Below, piece by piece: positions 1-8,325 of a stretch of DNA of 64,000 nucleotides; position 1 is the stretch's first letter; the number at the start of each line of letters is the position of its first letter. Origin of the DNA: Thermatribacter sp048814795 (GTDB taxonomy: Bacteria; Atribacterota; Atribacteria; Atribacterales; Thermatribacteraceae); NCBI GenBank assembly GCA_048814795.1, contig CP184673.1:496001-560000 (forward strand). Direction: 5' to 3'. Made by a program: the position numbers and the translations under genes. Under the pieces are notes generated by a model that saw nothing but the letters and a program-made list of their open reading frames with translations, was not told where the DNA came from and did not search any database.

Positions 1-753
1 GATGATAGAGAGGCCAAAATCGAGGGTATTCCCACTAAAGAACCAGCTTTTCAGCTCCCTGCTTACTGGGTTAACCAGGCCCAGAGGGAAAAGGCCGAAA
101 TCATGGGATTCACGCTGGTTGACCCCGAATCGGTGCTGATTACTCACCTCTCTGAAATAATTAAAAAGCACGCTCACGAGCTGATCACCCGTCAGGATGT
201 TCGCTTGCTTCTTGAGCAGGTTAAAAGGATCAACCAGGCGGTTGTCGAGGAACTTATTCCTTCCCTGATGACGGTTGGAGATGTTCAAAAAGTGTTGCAG
301 TATCTCCTCATGGAGGGAGTTTCTATCAGGGATCTCCCCATGATTCTGGAGGCTTTAGCAGATTACGCACCGCAGAGTAAAAATATTGAGGACCTTACTG
401 AAATGGTACGCAGGCGTTTAGGCAGAATGATTGTAAAGCAGTACATTGCTGGTGATGGCAAATTGCACGCTCTGGCCCTCGATGCTTCTCTGGAGCAGAA
501 AATTCTGGGAGTGATCGAGGGGAGAGAGACTATTGATCCTGAGATGTTTCGCAGGGTATTGCAAGAAATTTCTTCTGGCATAGAGTATCTGCTAAGTGCT
601 GGTTATTTCCCCTTGCTGTTGGTAACTGGTAAAATTAGGAGAGGTTTTCGAGACTTGATTTCTGGTTATCTTTCTCAGGTAGTGGTTCTTGCTTTTGAGG
701 AGATACCCAGAGACGTGGAGATCAAGATTGAGCGCATAATTCGGAGTGAGTAG
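1..753 (+). CDS. flhA: Flagellar export protein FlhA, C-terminal part (cut by window start)
   Basis: The reading frame is open from base 1 and encodes about 250 residues matching the cytoplasmic C-terminal domain of FlhA, the export-gate protein of the flagellar type III secretion system that docks chaperone-substrate complexes. Typical family sequence is visible around residues 15-45 (PAYWV, then GFTLVDPESVLITHL) and 80-110 (EELIPSLMTVGDVQKVLQ, VSIRDLPMILEAL). The membrane N-terminal half lies outside the window. It heads a tightly packed run of flagellar and chemotaxis genes. The flhF and fleN-type genes that often follow flhA are absent here; the next gene starts 2 bases after the stop codon. 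Confidence 0.93.
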   Translation, partial: DDREAKIEGIPTKEPAFQLPAYWVNQAQREKAEIMGFTLVDPESVLITHLSEIIKKHAHELITRQDVRLLLEQVKRINQAVVEELIPSLMTVGDVQKVLQYLLMEGVSIRDLPMILEALADYAPQSKNIEDLTEMVRRRLGRMIVKQYIAGDGKLHALALDASLEQKILGVIEGRETIDPEMFRRVLQEISSGIEYLLSAGYFPLLLVTGKIRRGFRDLISGYLSQVVVLAFEEIPRDVEIKIERIIRSE

Positions 754-755
754 TC

Positions 756-1403
756 TTGGACGCGGAAAAGATTTTTCAGATTAACCGAAAAGCAAGCATA
801 GGGGTTTTGTGGAAGGGGTCTCATGGTGAAAAAAAGTGGCGTTTTTATCCCAGCAGGATAGAAAGTATCAGAGAGAATGAGGTCTGGTTTGCTGCTCCTC
901 AGGAGCGGGGCACGCTGGTACCAGTTGGCAAAGGAGACCCGGTGCAGGTTTACATCGTGGGTGAAAACGAAATCTTCTTTTTTGAGGGTAAAGCAAAGGA
1001 GCGCCAGCGCAAGGGGAGTTTGGCTTACCTGATCATAGATCTTCCCCAGAAGGTGGTACGCAAACAAAGGCGCAATTATGTTCGCCTGAACATTGCTCTT
1101 CCGGTCTGTGTGCGCAATGAAGAATCCCTGGTGGAGGGTTTGACCAGGAACCTGAGCGGAGGTGGCATGCTGGTTTCCTTTGGAGATCATAAAAATCCCT
1201 TTCCCGCCGATGCTCAGGACCTGTTTTTCATGATTAGTCTCAACAACGGACACGATGTTTTTGGTAAAGCCCGGGTGGTGCGCAAAGAGGATCCTTCCAC
1301 CTATGCTTTCGAATTTACCGATATGCAGGAGACGGATCGAGAGAAAATAGTTAAGTTTATTTTTCAAAAGCAGATTGAAATGAAAAAGAAGGGGCTGGTC
1401 TGA
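756..1403 (+). CDS. PilZ-domain c-di-GMP receptor, YcgR-like flagellar brake
   Basis: A 215-residue protein with an N-terminal YcgR-type beta domain (about residues 1-100) and a C-terminal PilZ domain. The c-di-GMP signature is present: the arginine motif RKQRRNYVR near residue 105 and the NLSGGGM motif (the [DN]xSxxG element) near residue 130. Such proteins bind cyclic di-GMP and slow or bias the flagellar motor. The chosen start is a TTG at 756, two bases past the flhA stop; the GGAGTGAG at the end of flhA serves as ribosome binding site. No better start is visible. The function as a motor brake is inferred from family and context. Confidence 0.85.
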   Translation: MDAEKIFQINRKASIGVLWKGSHGEKKWRFYPSRIESIRENEVWFAAPQERGTLVPVGKGDPVQVYIVGENEIFFFEGKAKERQRKGSLAYLIIDLPQKVVRKQRRNYVRLNIALPVCVRNEESLVEGLTRNLSGGGMLVSFGDHKNPFPADAQDLFFMISLNNGHDVFGKARVVRKEDPSTYAFEFTDMQETDREKIVKFIFQKQIEMKKKGLV

Positions 1404-1404
1404 A

Positions 1405-2460
1405 ATGCAGAAGATAAAAGCAATGGTTGTTGATGATTCAGCATTTATGCGACGCATGATAAGAGATATTCTGGAGAGAGCAAGCATAGAGGTGATTGCA
1501 GCAGCACGGGATGGTGTTGAAGCACTGGAGAAACTTAACGAAGTTACACCGGATGTCATTCTTCTTGATGTTGAAATGCCCCGCATGAATGGTTTGGCTT
1601 TTCTGGATAAAGCCATGCGCAGGGGTCCCTATCGAGTGGTCATGCTCAGTGCTTTGACCGGAGAAGGGAGTCAATATACCATTAAAGCTCTGGAACGAGG
1701 AGCTCTGGACTTTATTCAAAAACCATCGGGGAGTATTTCTCTGGACCTCGAAAAGAAGGCTGAAGAGATTGTGGAAAAAATAAAAGCTGTGGTCGATGTT
1801 CCTCTGGAAAAACTGCGCGACTTGAAGGCCTTAAGAACTCCTTCCGAAGTTCCGGGTAAAGCTGAGAAGGAAAAGATGGCAGGAGGTGACATGGTAGCGG
1901 AAAAACTGCTTTTCATTGCTTCTTCCACGGGTGGGCCTCGCGCTCTGAAGGCGCTTTTTGCTGGTCTTCAGAGTCTCAAAAAAAGCTGTGCAGTAATAGT
2001 GCAGCACATGCCGGCGGGTTTTACTACTCGATTTGCCCAGCACCTTAACGATCTTTCTCCTTTTTCGGTGATTGAGGCTTCTGGTGGCGAAAAAACGTGG
2101 GTTAACCGGGCTTTTTTAGCTCCGGGTGGGAAACACCTTTTTCTGAGAGAGGATAAAAGTCTGGTTTTGAGCGACGATCCGCCAGTTGCTGGGCTTAAAC
2201 CCTGTGCGGATTTAACCCTTCTTTCTGCTGTGAAGGCTTTCGGGAAGAATATTTTAGCGGTGGTGCTTACTGGTATGGGCAAAGATGCTCTGGAGGGCTG
2301 TCGTGCTGTAAAGAACGCTGGAGGAAAGGTGGTAGCGGAGAGTAAGGAATCAGCGCTCATTTTTGGCATGCCTGGGGCAGTGGTCAAGGAAGGCCTGGCC
2401 GATTGGGTACTTTCCCTGGATGAAATCCCCCGGGTAATTCTTGAGTGGGACGAAGCTTGA
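1405..2460 (+). CDS. cheB: Chemotaxis protein-glutamate methylesterase/deamidase CheB
   Basis: A 351-residue protein with an N-terminal receiver domain (MVVDDSAFMRRMI, with the phosphoacceptor Asp in LLDVEMPRMNG and the conserved Lys in FIQKPSG) and a C-terminal methylesterase domain starting near residue 165. The catalytic triad is visible: Ser in ASSTGGPRAL, His in VQHMPAGFT and Asp in GMGKDALEG. CheB removes methyl groups from, and deamidates, chemoreceptors when phosphorylated by CheA. The length is normal for the family. The ATG lies one base past the PilZ gene stop, so translation is probably coupled. No cheA or cheW gene lies inside the window. Confidence 0.95.
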   Translation: MQKIKAMVVDDSAFMRRMIRDILERASIEVIAAARDGVEALEKLNEVTPDVILLDVEMPRMNGLAFLDKAMRRGPYRVVMLSALTGEGSQYTIKALERGALDFIQKPSGSISLDLEKKAEEIVEKIKAVVDVPLEKLRDLKALRTPSEVPGKAEKEKMAGGDMVAEKLLFIASSTGGPRALKALFAGLQSLKKSCAVIVQHMPAGFTTRFAQHLNDLSPFSVIEASGGEKTWVNRAFLAPGGKHLFLREDKSLVLSDDPPVAGLKPCADLTLLSAVKAFGKNILAVVLTGMGKDALEGCRAVKNAGGKVVAESKESALIFGMPGAVVKEGLADWVLSLDEIPRVILEWDEA

Positions 2461-3259
2461 AGGGGTGAGGGTTTTGTTTTCGAAGGAAGAGCTGGGACGC
2501 TTGCGCCAGGTGGTTCTTGAAAAGACAGGCCTGGACCTTGAGTACTATAAAGAGAACCAGCTTCAACGGAGATTAAAATTCATCATTCAGAGGGTGGGAG
2601 CAAAAGACATTGATGAATATGTCAAACTTTTTTTAACTTCTCCTGAAGTGGTGGAGGATTTTAGAGATCGCTTTACGATCAATGTTTCCGAGTTTTTCAG
2701 AAATCCCGAAAAGTTTGAGGAGCTGGGCGAGAAAATTTTGCCTGATATCCTTTCCAGGAAAAAGTCTTCGACCTTGCGAGTATGGAGTGCAGGTTGCTCT
2801 ATCGGCAGCGAGCCCTACTCTCTGGCTATACTTTTTGAAGAAAAGAAGTTGTCTGCTTATCAAATATTGGCTACTGATGTCGATTATGCCGCTCTGGAGC
2901 AGGCCAAAAGAGGGGTGTATGGCAAAGAATACCTCAAGAATGTTCCTCCCGAGCTTCTTCAGAAATACTTCCTATCTGAAGGTGAGAACCGGTTTTCGGT
3001 AAAACCATTGCTCAAAAAGCATATCACCTTTGAAAAGCATGATTTACTGAGAGATGAAGTTGGTAAGCGTTTTGATCTTGTGGTGTGCCGCAATGTGGTG
3101 ATTTATTTTGAGGAAAAAGCCAAGGAAATCGTGTTTAACAGGCTTGCTCAATCCCTGGATAGCGGAGGTTATCTGTGGATTGGAAGTACTGAGCGGATAA
3201 ATAATGCCCAAAAATTTGGTTTGCGTTACGTTTCTCCCTTCTTTTATCAAAAGGAATAG
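2441..3259 (+). CDS. cheR: Chemotaxis protein methyltransferase CheR
   Basis: CheR transfers methyl groups from S-adenosylmethionine to glutamates of chemoreceptors and opposes CheB. The protein has the N-terminal helical domain and the Rossmann domain with the SAM motif WSAGCSIGSEPYSLA near residue 120 and the downstream RNVVIYF motif near residue 220. The gene overlaps the end of cheB. The start is uncertain: TTG at 2441, GTG at 2465 and TTG at 2474 are all in frame, and the last has the best purine-rich stretch (GGTGAGG) directly upstream. The longest version is given; the true protein may be about 10 residues shorter. Confidence 0.93.
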   Translation: MSGTKLEGVRVLFSKEELGRLRQVVLEKTGLDLEYYKENQLQRRLKFIIQRVGAKDIDEYVKLFLTSPEVVEDFRDRFTINVSEFFRNPEKFEELGEKILPDILSRKKSSTLRVWSAGCSIGSEPYSLAILFEEKKLSAYQILATDVDYAALEQAKRGVYGKEYLKNVPPELLQKYFLSEGENRFSVKPLLKKHITFEKHDLLRDEVGKRFDLVVCRNVVIYFEEKAKEIVFNRLAQSLDSGGYLWIGSTERINNAQKFGLRYVSPFFYQKE

Positions 3260-3272
3260 GAGTTGTTGTGCA

Positions 3273-3902
3273 GTGGGACTTTCCTTTGAACATCTTAACG
3301 ATTTACAGCTTGATGCCTTGAGAGAAATAGGGAACATTGGGGCCGGCAATGCAGCTACAGCTCTTTCCAGGATGGTGAATAAAAAAGTCACCATGACTGT
3401 TCCCCGGGTTGCTTTGTTGCCCATCAAGGACGTTCCCGACTGGTTGGGAGGTCCCGAAAAAGAGGTGCTGGGAGTCTACCTCATCATTTCGGGAGCAGTT
3501 TCAGGGCATATTCTATTCATAATGACAGTGGAAAATGCTCTGAAGTTGATGCGCATGCTGCTTGGGGATCTTGCACCGCGTAGTATAGAGGAGGTTTTTG
3601 AGCCTGATGAAATGTCGGCTTCTGCCATGAACGAAATCGGTAACATTCTCGCTTCCTCATATCTTGCGGCACTCGCCGATTTCACAGGTCTGCGCCTGGA
3701 TCATTCCGTGCCTTCTTTGGCCGTGGATATGGCTGGTGCGGTGGTAGATCTGGTTTTGATAGAGATTGCCAGACAGGGCGATTATGCTCTTTTGATCGAA
3801 ACTGAATTTGTAGAAGAAGAGGATCATGTAGAAGGCTACTTCATGTTGATTCCGGATACTGGTTCTCTGGAAATTATCTTGAAAGCATTGGGTGTAGTGT
3901 AG
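3273..3902 (+). CDS. cheC: CheY-P phosphatase CheC
   Basis: CheC dephosphorylates CheY-P and, when bound to CheD, takes part in adaptation. Both CheC half-sites are intact: LREIGNIGAGNAATALS near residue 15 and MNEIGNILASSYLAAL near residue 120, each with the catalytic Glu and Asn. A GTG at 3273 is chosen because an AGGAG element (3258-3262) lies about 10 bases upstream; upstream in-frame codons would run back into cheR. The length (209 aa) is typical. It is followed immediately by cheD, the usual partner arrangement. Confidence 0.93.
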   Translation: MGLSFEHLNDLQLDALREIGNIGAGNAATALSRMVNKKVTMTVPRVALLPIKDVPDWLGGPEKEVLGVYLIISGAVSGHILFIMTVENALKLMRMLLGDLAPRSIEEVFEPDEMSASAMNEIGNILASSYLAALADFTGLRLDHSVPSLAVDMAGAVVDLVLIEIARQGDYALLIETEFVEEEDHVEGYFMLIPDTGSLEIILKALGVV

Positions 3903-4376
3903 ATGAAGAAAAGTTCCATAGGGATGGCGGAATACAGGGTTAGCAAAGACCCCGAGGAGGTCCTGTGCATTCTGGGATTGGGTTCCTGTGTTGGGCTGTG
4001 TCTGTACGATACGGTGCGAAAAATCGGGGGTATGGCGCATATTCTTCTCCCGGAAAAAATAGGGAAACAGGACAACCCCTTTAAGTTTGCTGAAACCGCT
4101 CCTCTGGCATTGCTTGAGGAAATGCAAAAGGAAGGGGCCTTGAAAAGGGACATTTACGCAAAAATATCTGGTGGGGCTATGATGTTTTCGGGTTCCAATT
4201 CTCTTTTTGATATCGGACAGAGGAATGTGGAGATGGCTAAAAAGGTTCTTGCAGAGCTGGGTATACCGCTTAAAGCGGAAGAAGTGGGAGGCAAAAAGGG
4301 AAGGAGCATATTTTTTTACGTGAAGGATGGTAAGTTGGAAGTAAAAATCATTGGGAGGGAAGTTATCGTTCTTTGA
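3903..4376 (+). CDS. cheD: Chemoreceptor glutamine deamidase CheD
   Basis: A 157-residue protein with the CheD signature: the catalytic Cys in GLGSCVGLCLYD near residue 27, the His in GGMAHILLP near residue 44 and the SGGAMMF segment that supplies the third active-site residue. CheD deamidates specific receptor glutamines and also activates CheC. The ATG directly follows the cheC stop codon, so the two are translationally coupled. This is the standard cheC-cheD pairing of Gram-positive-type and Thermotoga-type chemotaxis systems. Confidence 0.94.
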   Translation: MKKSSIGMAEYRVSKDPEEVLCILGLGSCVGLCLYDTVRKIGGMAHILLPEKIGKQDNPFKFAETAPLALLEEMQKEGALKRDIYAKISGGAMMFSGSNSLFDIGQRNVEMAKKVLAELGIPLKAEEVGGKKGRSIFFYVKDGKLEVKIIGREVIVL

Positions 4377-4377
4377 A

Positions 4378-4593
4378 ATGGAAGAACCAAAAAAAGCCGC
4401 TCGAATTTTTGCCTTTCTGGTTGCCTGGTGTACAGTTACAGTTTTTGTGATAGTGGGTTTGGTGCGGGGCTTTTCTTTATTGGCTCTTGTCTTGCGGGTT
4501 TTGCTTCTGGGAGTGGTGGTGTTTTACGTGGTTTATTTTTACTTGAGCTGGTTTTTAACCTCCAGAGAGGTTAATTCTCGAAAAGAGGAGTAG
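4378..4593 (+). CDS. Small two-span membrane protein of the flagellar operon
   Basis: An ATG one base after the cheD stop opens a 71-residue protein with two hydrophobic segments (about residues 8-30 and 32-53) followed by a short charged tail. I do not recognise a named family. Its place between cheD and the sigma-28 gene, with no gaps, makes a role linked to motility likely but unproven. A longer in-frame version from TTG at 4351 would overlap cheD and is less likely. Confidence 0.6.
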   Translation: MEEPKKAARIFAFLVAWCTVTVFVIVGLVRGFSLLALVLRVLLLGVVVFYVVYFYLSWFLTSREVNSRKEE

Positions 4594-4597
4594 TTAA

Positions 4598-5368
4598 ATG
4601 AAAGTGACCACTGAAAGGGAGAAACTGTGGGAGAGATACTTTAAAGACCACGACCCTGAGACCAAAGAGGAACTGGTGGTTTCCTACCTTTATCTGGTGA
4701 AAATAGCCATAGGCAGATTGCTTTATCTTTTACCCCCTCACATTGATCGTGAAGATCTGGAGAGTTACGGAGTTTTAGGTCTTATTCAAGCTCTGGAGCG
4801 TTTTCGTCCTCAAAAAGGTTTGAAGTTCGAAACTTATGCCCTTTCCCGCATAAGAGGTGCAGTTCTTGATTATCTGCGTTCCCTGGATCCTTTAACCCGC
4901 ACCCAGAGAAGAAATTTGCGAGAGGTGATTCAGGTCTGGAGAGAGTTCGAAAGCAAAGAGGGCAGAGAACCTACCCTTGAAGAGCTGGCAGAAAGAGTTG
5001 ATCTTTCTATGGAGGAGCTTTCCTGGATGGTTGAACAGAGCAGGGGGAACTTTTTACTTTCGCTTGAAGAGGAAATTCCTGGCAGCGATAACTCACTGGG
5101 GGATGCCATTCGCGAAAAAAGGGAACATCTCGATCCTGAAAAAGTGCTGGAAAAAAAAGAGCTTATAGAAGCTCTCAGCAAAGCCATTGAAGAGCTTCCT
5201 GAACGGGAAAGAATATGTCTCACTCTTTACTATTATGAAGGTTTGACTTTGAAAGAAATAGGGAACATAATGGGGTTAGGGGAATCTCGTATTTCGCAGC
5301 TCATTTCTCGAGCTCTTTTGAAAATTAGGGCCAAAATCCTGGTCTGGGAAGGGGTAAGAGATGGATGA
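4598..5368 (+). CDS. fliA: RNA polymerase sigma factor FliA/WhiG family (sigma-28)
   Basis: A 256-residue sigma-70 family factor with regions 2 to 4 and no region 1. Region 2 includes the DREDLESYGVLGLIQALERF and GLKFETYALSRIRGAVLDYLR segments; region 4 carries a helix-turn-helix (LTLKEIGNIMGLGESRISQL) near the C-terminus. This layout is that of the motility sigma factor that directs late flagellar and chemotaxis genes. An AGGAG element lies eight bases upstream of the ATG. An anti-sigma factor FlgM is not encoded in the window. Confidence 0.93.
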   Translation: MKVTTEREKLWERYFKDHDPETKEELVVSYLYLVKIAIGRLLYLLPPHIDREDLESYGVLGLIQALERFRPQKGLKFETYALSRIRGAVLDYLRSLDPLTRTQRRNLREVIQVWREFESKEGREPTLEELAERVDLSMEELSWMVEQSRGNFLLSLEEEIPGSDNSLGDAIREKREHLDPEKVLEKKELIEALSKAIEELPERERICLTLYYYEGLTLKEIGNIMGLGESRISQLISRALLKIRAKILVWEGVRDG

Positions 5369-6788
5369 GCCAAAAAGAAGGTTGGATGTTCTTGAGGAAG
5401 AGGGGCACATTCAGCTTATCATTTCTCAGGATCGGATGAAGGCGGAACTGGTGGTCAAAAAGCCCCTTTCAGAGGAAGAGTTGGAGAGCTTTGAAGAGAT
5501 AGGCGATTTCTTGCTCCGCAAAGGAATTGTTTCTGGTCTTACGGAAGAGGCTCTTAAAGGCTTGCGTGATATTTTGAAAAAGCCCGGTTCCTACCTGGTT
5601 GCCCAGGGTAAGCCCCCCATCCGGGGTAAAGATGGATGGGTAAAAACCTTCTTTCAAGAGGAAGTGATGAAGGAGTTTCTTGAAGAAGAGGATAAGGTGA
5701 ATCTTTTTGGAGTTACCCGGGTTCCTGAAGTAAAGCCGGGGCATTTGCTTGCTGAGGTTGTTCCTCCTGAGGAAGGAGAGCCCGGGGAAGATATTTTTGG
5801 TAATCCTGTTCCGCCACTTAAGGGTAAAGAAGCAAGGGTAGTAGCAGGTAAGAATACCCGGCTTTCTGAAGATGGAAAACAGGTTTTCGCCACCATTGCA
5901 GGTCGGCCCCAGTTAATTGGTAACCGGATAGCTGTTCACCCGGTTTTTGAGATTAAAGGAGACGTAGATGCCACAACGGGGAACATCTCTTTTGTAGGCA
6001 GTGTGGTGGTGAGGGGAGACGTGCGTAGTGGATTTGCGGTAGAAGCGGAAGGAGATATCGAGGTCTGGGGGGTGGTGGAAGCAGCCTCTCTGAGTGCTGG
6101 AGGGCATATTCATATCCGCAGAAGCTTTGTGGGTTCCGGCACCGGTGTTGCTCGAGCCTCTGGAGAGGTAAGGGTGAAGATGCTTGAAAATGCCACCATC
6201 ATTGCAGGGGGAGACGTTTTGATCGAAGAAGCTGCTCTGCATAGCAATATTTCCTGTGGAGGTAACCTGATCGTTGACGGGAAAAGAGGCCTGCTGGTTG
6301 GTGGTCAGGTAAGAGCGGGGGGGTGGCTCTGGGCCAAGGTAATTGGTTCGCCCATGGGAACCAGAACCCTGGTTGAGGTGGGTGTGTCACCGGAGCTGCG
6401 GGAAGAGTATAATAGAACTAAGGAAGAATTTGAGAAAGTTAAGTGTGAACTATCTCAGACTGAAAAGGCTTTAACTCTCCTTTTGCGTAAAAAAGCCCAG
6501 GGTTTGGGCTTGAGCGCAAAGTTTAAAGAAATGCTTACCAGGTTAAAAGTCACTTATGATCTTTTAGGTAAAAAGAGAGAGCTTTTGCAGAAACGTCTTT
6601 CTGAAATCGAGGAAAAGTTGAGCCAGCGTGAAGGTAAAGTTCTTGTTGAAGAAAAAGTCTATCCTCAGGTCAGGATCACCATAGGTAATTTGACTTACAT
6701 TGTGCGGGAGGAAATTCCTTATGCTTCTTTTGAGGTAAAGGGAGGGGAGATAGTTTTGGGTAGTTTTGAGCGTCCTAAGGTGAAGTAA
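5361..6788 (+). CDS. fapA: FapA family protein (DUF342, polymer-forming cytoskeletal-like)
   Basis: A 475-residue protein of the DUF342/FapA family, common after fliA in Clostridia-type flagellar operons. The N-terminal part (about 1-200) is the FapA domain; the middle (about 200-330) is a repetitive, glycine-rich beta-helix-like region with repeats such as GDVRSGFAVEAEGDIEVWG. A long charged coiled coil follows (about 345-425). Its precise role is not settled; flagellar assembly has been proposed for relatives. The ATG overlaps the fliA stop by eight bases. Confidence 0.85.
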   Translation: MDEPKRRLDVLEEEGHIQLIISQDRMKAELVVKKPLSEEELESFEEIGDFLLRKGIVSGLTEEALKGLRDILKKPGSYLVAQGKPPIRGKDGWVKTFFQEEVMKEFLEEEDKVNLFGVTRVPEVKPGHLLAEVVPPEEGEPGEDIFGNPVPPLKGKEARVVAGKNTRLSEDGKQVFATIAGRPQLIGNRIAVHPVFEIKGDVDATTGNISFVGSVVVRGDVRSGFAVEAEGDIEVWGVVEAASLSAGGHIHIRRSFVGSGTGVARASGEVRVKMLENATIIAGGDVLIEEAALHSNISCGGNLIVDGKRGLLVGGQVRAGGWLWAKVIGSPMGTRTLVEVGVSPELREEYNRTKEEFEKVKCELSQTEKALTLLLRKKAQGLGLSAKFKEMLTRLKVTYDLLGKKRELLQKRLSEIEEKLSQREGKVLVEEKVYPQVRITIGNLTYIVREEIPYASFEVKGGEIVLGSFERPKVK

Positions 6789-6789
6789 T

Positions 6790-7104
6790 ATGGTTGAGCC
6801 GGTACACATGCAAAATGCAGTGGTTCGGGTGGGGGAAATTGCTAAAATTCAAAATGTGCGCGAACATGGGCCTGAACTTCAAGTAGCTGCCTTTTCTCAG
6901 GAATTAAAGAGGCAGGCCGAGAGAACCACTGAAGAAGTTACCAGCTCTCCCAAGAAAGAGCACTTGAAGCAAAGGGAGGGTAAAAATTCACACCAGGAAG
7001 GAGAAAAATCTTCCACCAGTAAAGAGACCAGGAGCACTAAGAAGGGTGCTGGTAAAGCTCCTTCCGGTGATGATCGGGGTCAAATCCTGGATATCAAAGT
7101 GTAG
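6790..7104 (+). CDS. Small hydrophilic protein of the flagellar operon, unknown function
   Basis: A 104-residue, highly charged and Lys/Glu/Ser-rich protein, probably disordered after residue 35. The N-terminal part (VRVGEIAKIQNVREHGPELQ) and the final ILDIKV resemble, from memory, small uncharacterised proteins found at the same position in clostridial flagellar operons. No catalytic motif or membrane segment is visible. The ATG lies one base after the fapA stop. Confidence 0.6.
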   Translation: MVEPVHMQNAVVRVGEIAKIQNVREHGPELQVAAFSQELKRQAERTTEEVTSSPKKEHLKQREGKNSHQEGEKSSTSKETRSTKKGAGKAPSGDDRGQILDIKV

Positions 7105-7113
7105 GTGTTTTAA

Positions 7114-7392
7114 ATGATCAAAAACATTCTTGAGGATGAGTTGCGCAGCTTAATTCCTCAGATTTACAAACTTAAGCCCGAACTTTGCCGCTGTGACCAG
7201 TGTACAGAGGATCTCCTGGCTCTGGCCTTGCAGAAGCTGCCACCCAAATATGTTTCTCGTCCGGTGGGAGAGGTTTACGCTCGTTTGGAACTGGAAAGCG
7301 TTCAGGCCCAAATTGATATGATGGAAGCGCTACTTCAGGCAGCAGACGTGGTCATTGCCAATCCTCGCTGTGGAAAGAAGTCCAGCTCCTGA
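7114..7392 (+). CDS. ComFB-like late competence/flagellar-operon protein
   Basis: A 92-residue protein with the ComFB-type signature: a CRCDQC cysteine cluster near residue 25 followed by DLLALALQKLPPKYV. ComFB proteins are small; some cyanobacterial relatives have been reported to bind cyclic dinucleotides, but the function here is unknown. A third cysteine region (NPRCGKK) near the C-terminus could complete a metal site. It is the last gene of the flagellar run; the spacing to the preceding gene is nine bases. Confidence 0.75.
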   Translation: MIKNILEDELRSLIPQIYKLKPELCRCDQCTEDLLALALQKLPPKYVSRPVGEVYARLELESVQAQIDMMEALLQAADVVIANPRCGKKSSS

Positions 7393-7410
7393 ATTACACT
7401 GCTTAAACAG

Positions 7411-7439
7411 TTGAAAAAAATTGTAAAAATGATTATACT
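7411..7439 (+). promoter_or_regulatory. Promoter of the tRNA-Ser gene
   Basis: A near-consensus sigma-70 type promoter: -35 TTGAAA at 7411-7416, a 17-base AT-rich spacer and -10 TATACT at 7434-7439. Transcription would begin just upstream of the tRNA at 7450. Confidence 0.75.
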
Positions 7440-7449
7440 GTCAGGGCGA

Positions 7450-7543
7450 GGAGAGGTGGCCGAGTGGCTGAAGGCAATCGCCTGCTAAGCGATTAGGCGG
7501 GGTGAAACCTGCCTCGAGGGTTCGAATCCCTCCCTCTCCGCCA
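7450..7543 (+). tRNA. tRNA-Ser (anticodon GCU)
   Basis: The acceptor arms GGAGAGG (7450-7456) and CCTCTCC (7533-7539) pair fully, followed by the discriminator G and an encoded CCA at 7541-7543. The anticodon stem is ATCGC/GCGAT with loop CTGCTAA, giving anticodon GCT. A long variable arm (GGCGGGGT...ACCTGCC) marks a class II tRNA, as expected for serine. The T arm contains GGTTCGAATCC. Confidence 0.97.
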
Positions 7544-7575
7544 GCATCCAAATACGGCCTGGGTGGTACCTGGAA

Positions 7576-8325
7576 ATGGAGCAGATTTTTTTTCTCTCTT
7601 TACCGCTTGTTTCCTACCAGAAAGCTCGGGAACTCCAGCTCTATCTGGTGGAAAAAACTTACAAAGAAAATCTTCCCGGTTTTCTGCTTTTGCTGGAACA
7701 CCATCCGGTGGTCACTCTGGGACGTTCTGCGAATGTGGCTAATCTGCGCTTGCCCCTGGAAGGATTGCGCGAAAAGGGCATTGAGGTTTTCTGGGTGGAG
7801 CGGGGAGGCGATGTGACTTACCACGGTCCGGGACAGATTGTAGGCTATCCCATTTTCAACCTGCGCTTTTTTGAAAAAGACGTCCACCGCTTTGTGCGCT
7901 TGCTTGAAGAAGTTCTGATTCGCTTTTTGGGGAATTATCAGGTGGAGGCTTTTCGCTTTCCTCCCTATACCGGGGTGTGGGTTAACCCTGAAAAGCCAGA
8001 AAAAATAGCTGCCATTGGTGTTGCGGTACGGCGTTGGGTGACTTTCCATGGGTTTGCCCTGAATGTTTCAACCGATCTCACTCCTTTCAGCTACATAATC
8101 CCCTGTGGTATCCGGGGGTTTGGAGTTACTTCTCTTGAGAAATGTACGGCAAAAAAGTATTCCCTCAAAGAGCGTAAAGCTATGTGCAGAGAAATTGGAA
8201 AAATCTTCGGGGAAGTGTTTTCTTTTTCTGTGAAAGAACTCAGCGTAAGCTCCCAAGAGGCAGTGCTTGATTTTCTCGAAAAGAACGATAAGGAGAGGTT
8301 GTCACTTGCTTCCATCCTGGATTAA
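7576..8325 (+). CDS. lipB: Octanoyltransferase LipB
   Basis: LipB moves an octanoyl group from acyl carrier protein to lipoyl-dependent proteins, the first step of de novo lipoate synthesis. The family core RGGDVTYHGPGQ is near residue 75. The catalytic Cys sits in IIPCGI near residue 178 and the conserved Lys in KIAAIGV near residue 140. It has 249 residues, slightly long because of a C-terminal extension overlapping the next gene. It lies 33 bases after the tRNA and may be read through from the tRNA promoter. It is paired with lipA. Confidence 0.93.
   Translation: MEQIFFLSLPLVSYQKARELQLYLVEKTYKENLPGFLLLLEHHPVVTLGRSANVANLRLPLEGLREKGIEVFWVERGGDVTYHGPGQIVGYPIFNLRFFEKDVHRFVRLLEEVLIRFLGNYQVEAFRFPPYTGVWVNPEKPEKIAAIGVAVRRWVTFHGFALNVSTDLTPFSYIIPCGIRGFGVTSLEKCTAKKYSLKERKAMCREIGKIFGEVFSFSVKELSVSSQEAVLDFLEKNDKERLSLASILD

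Noticed and set aside
675..1616. A 313-codon minus-strand open frame opposite the PilZ and cheB genes
   Set aside because: Antisense shadow of well-supported plus-strand genes; low-complexity sequence, no family resemblance.
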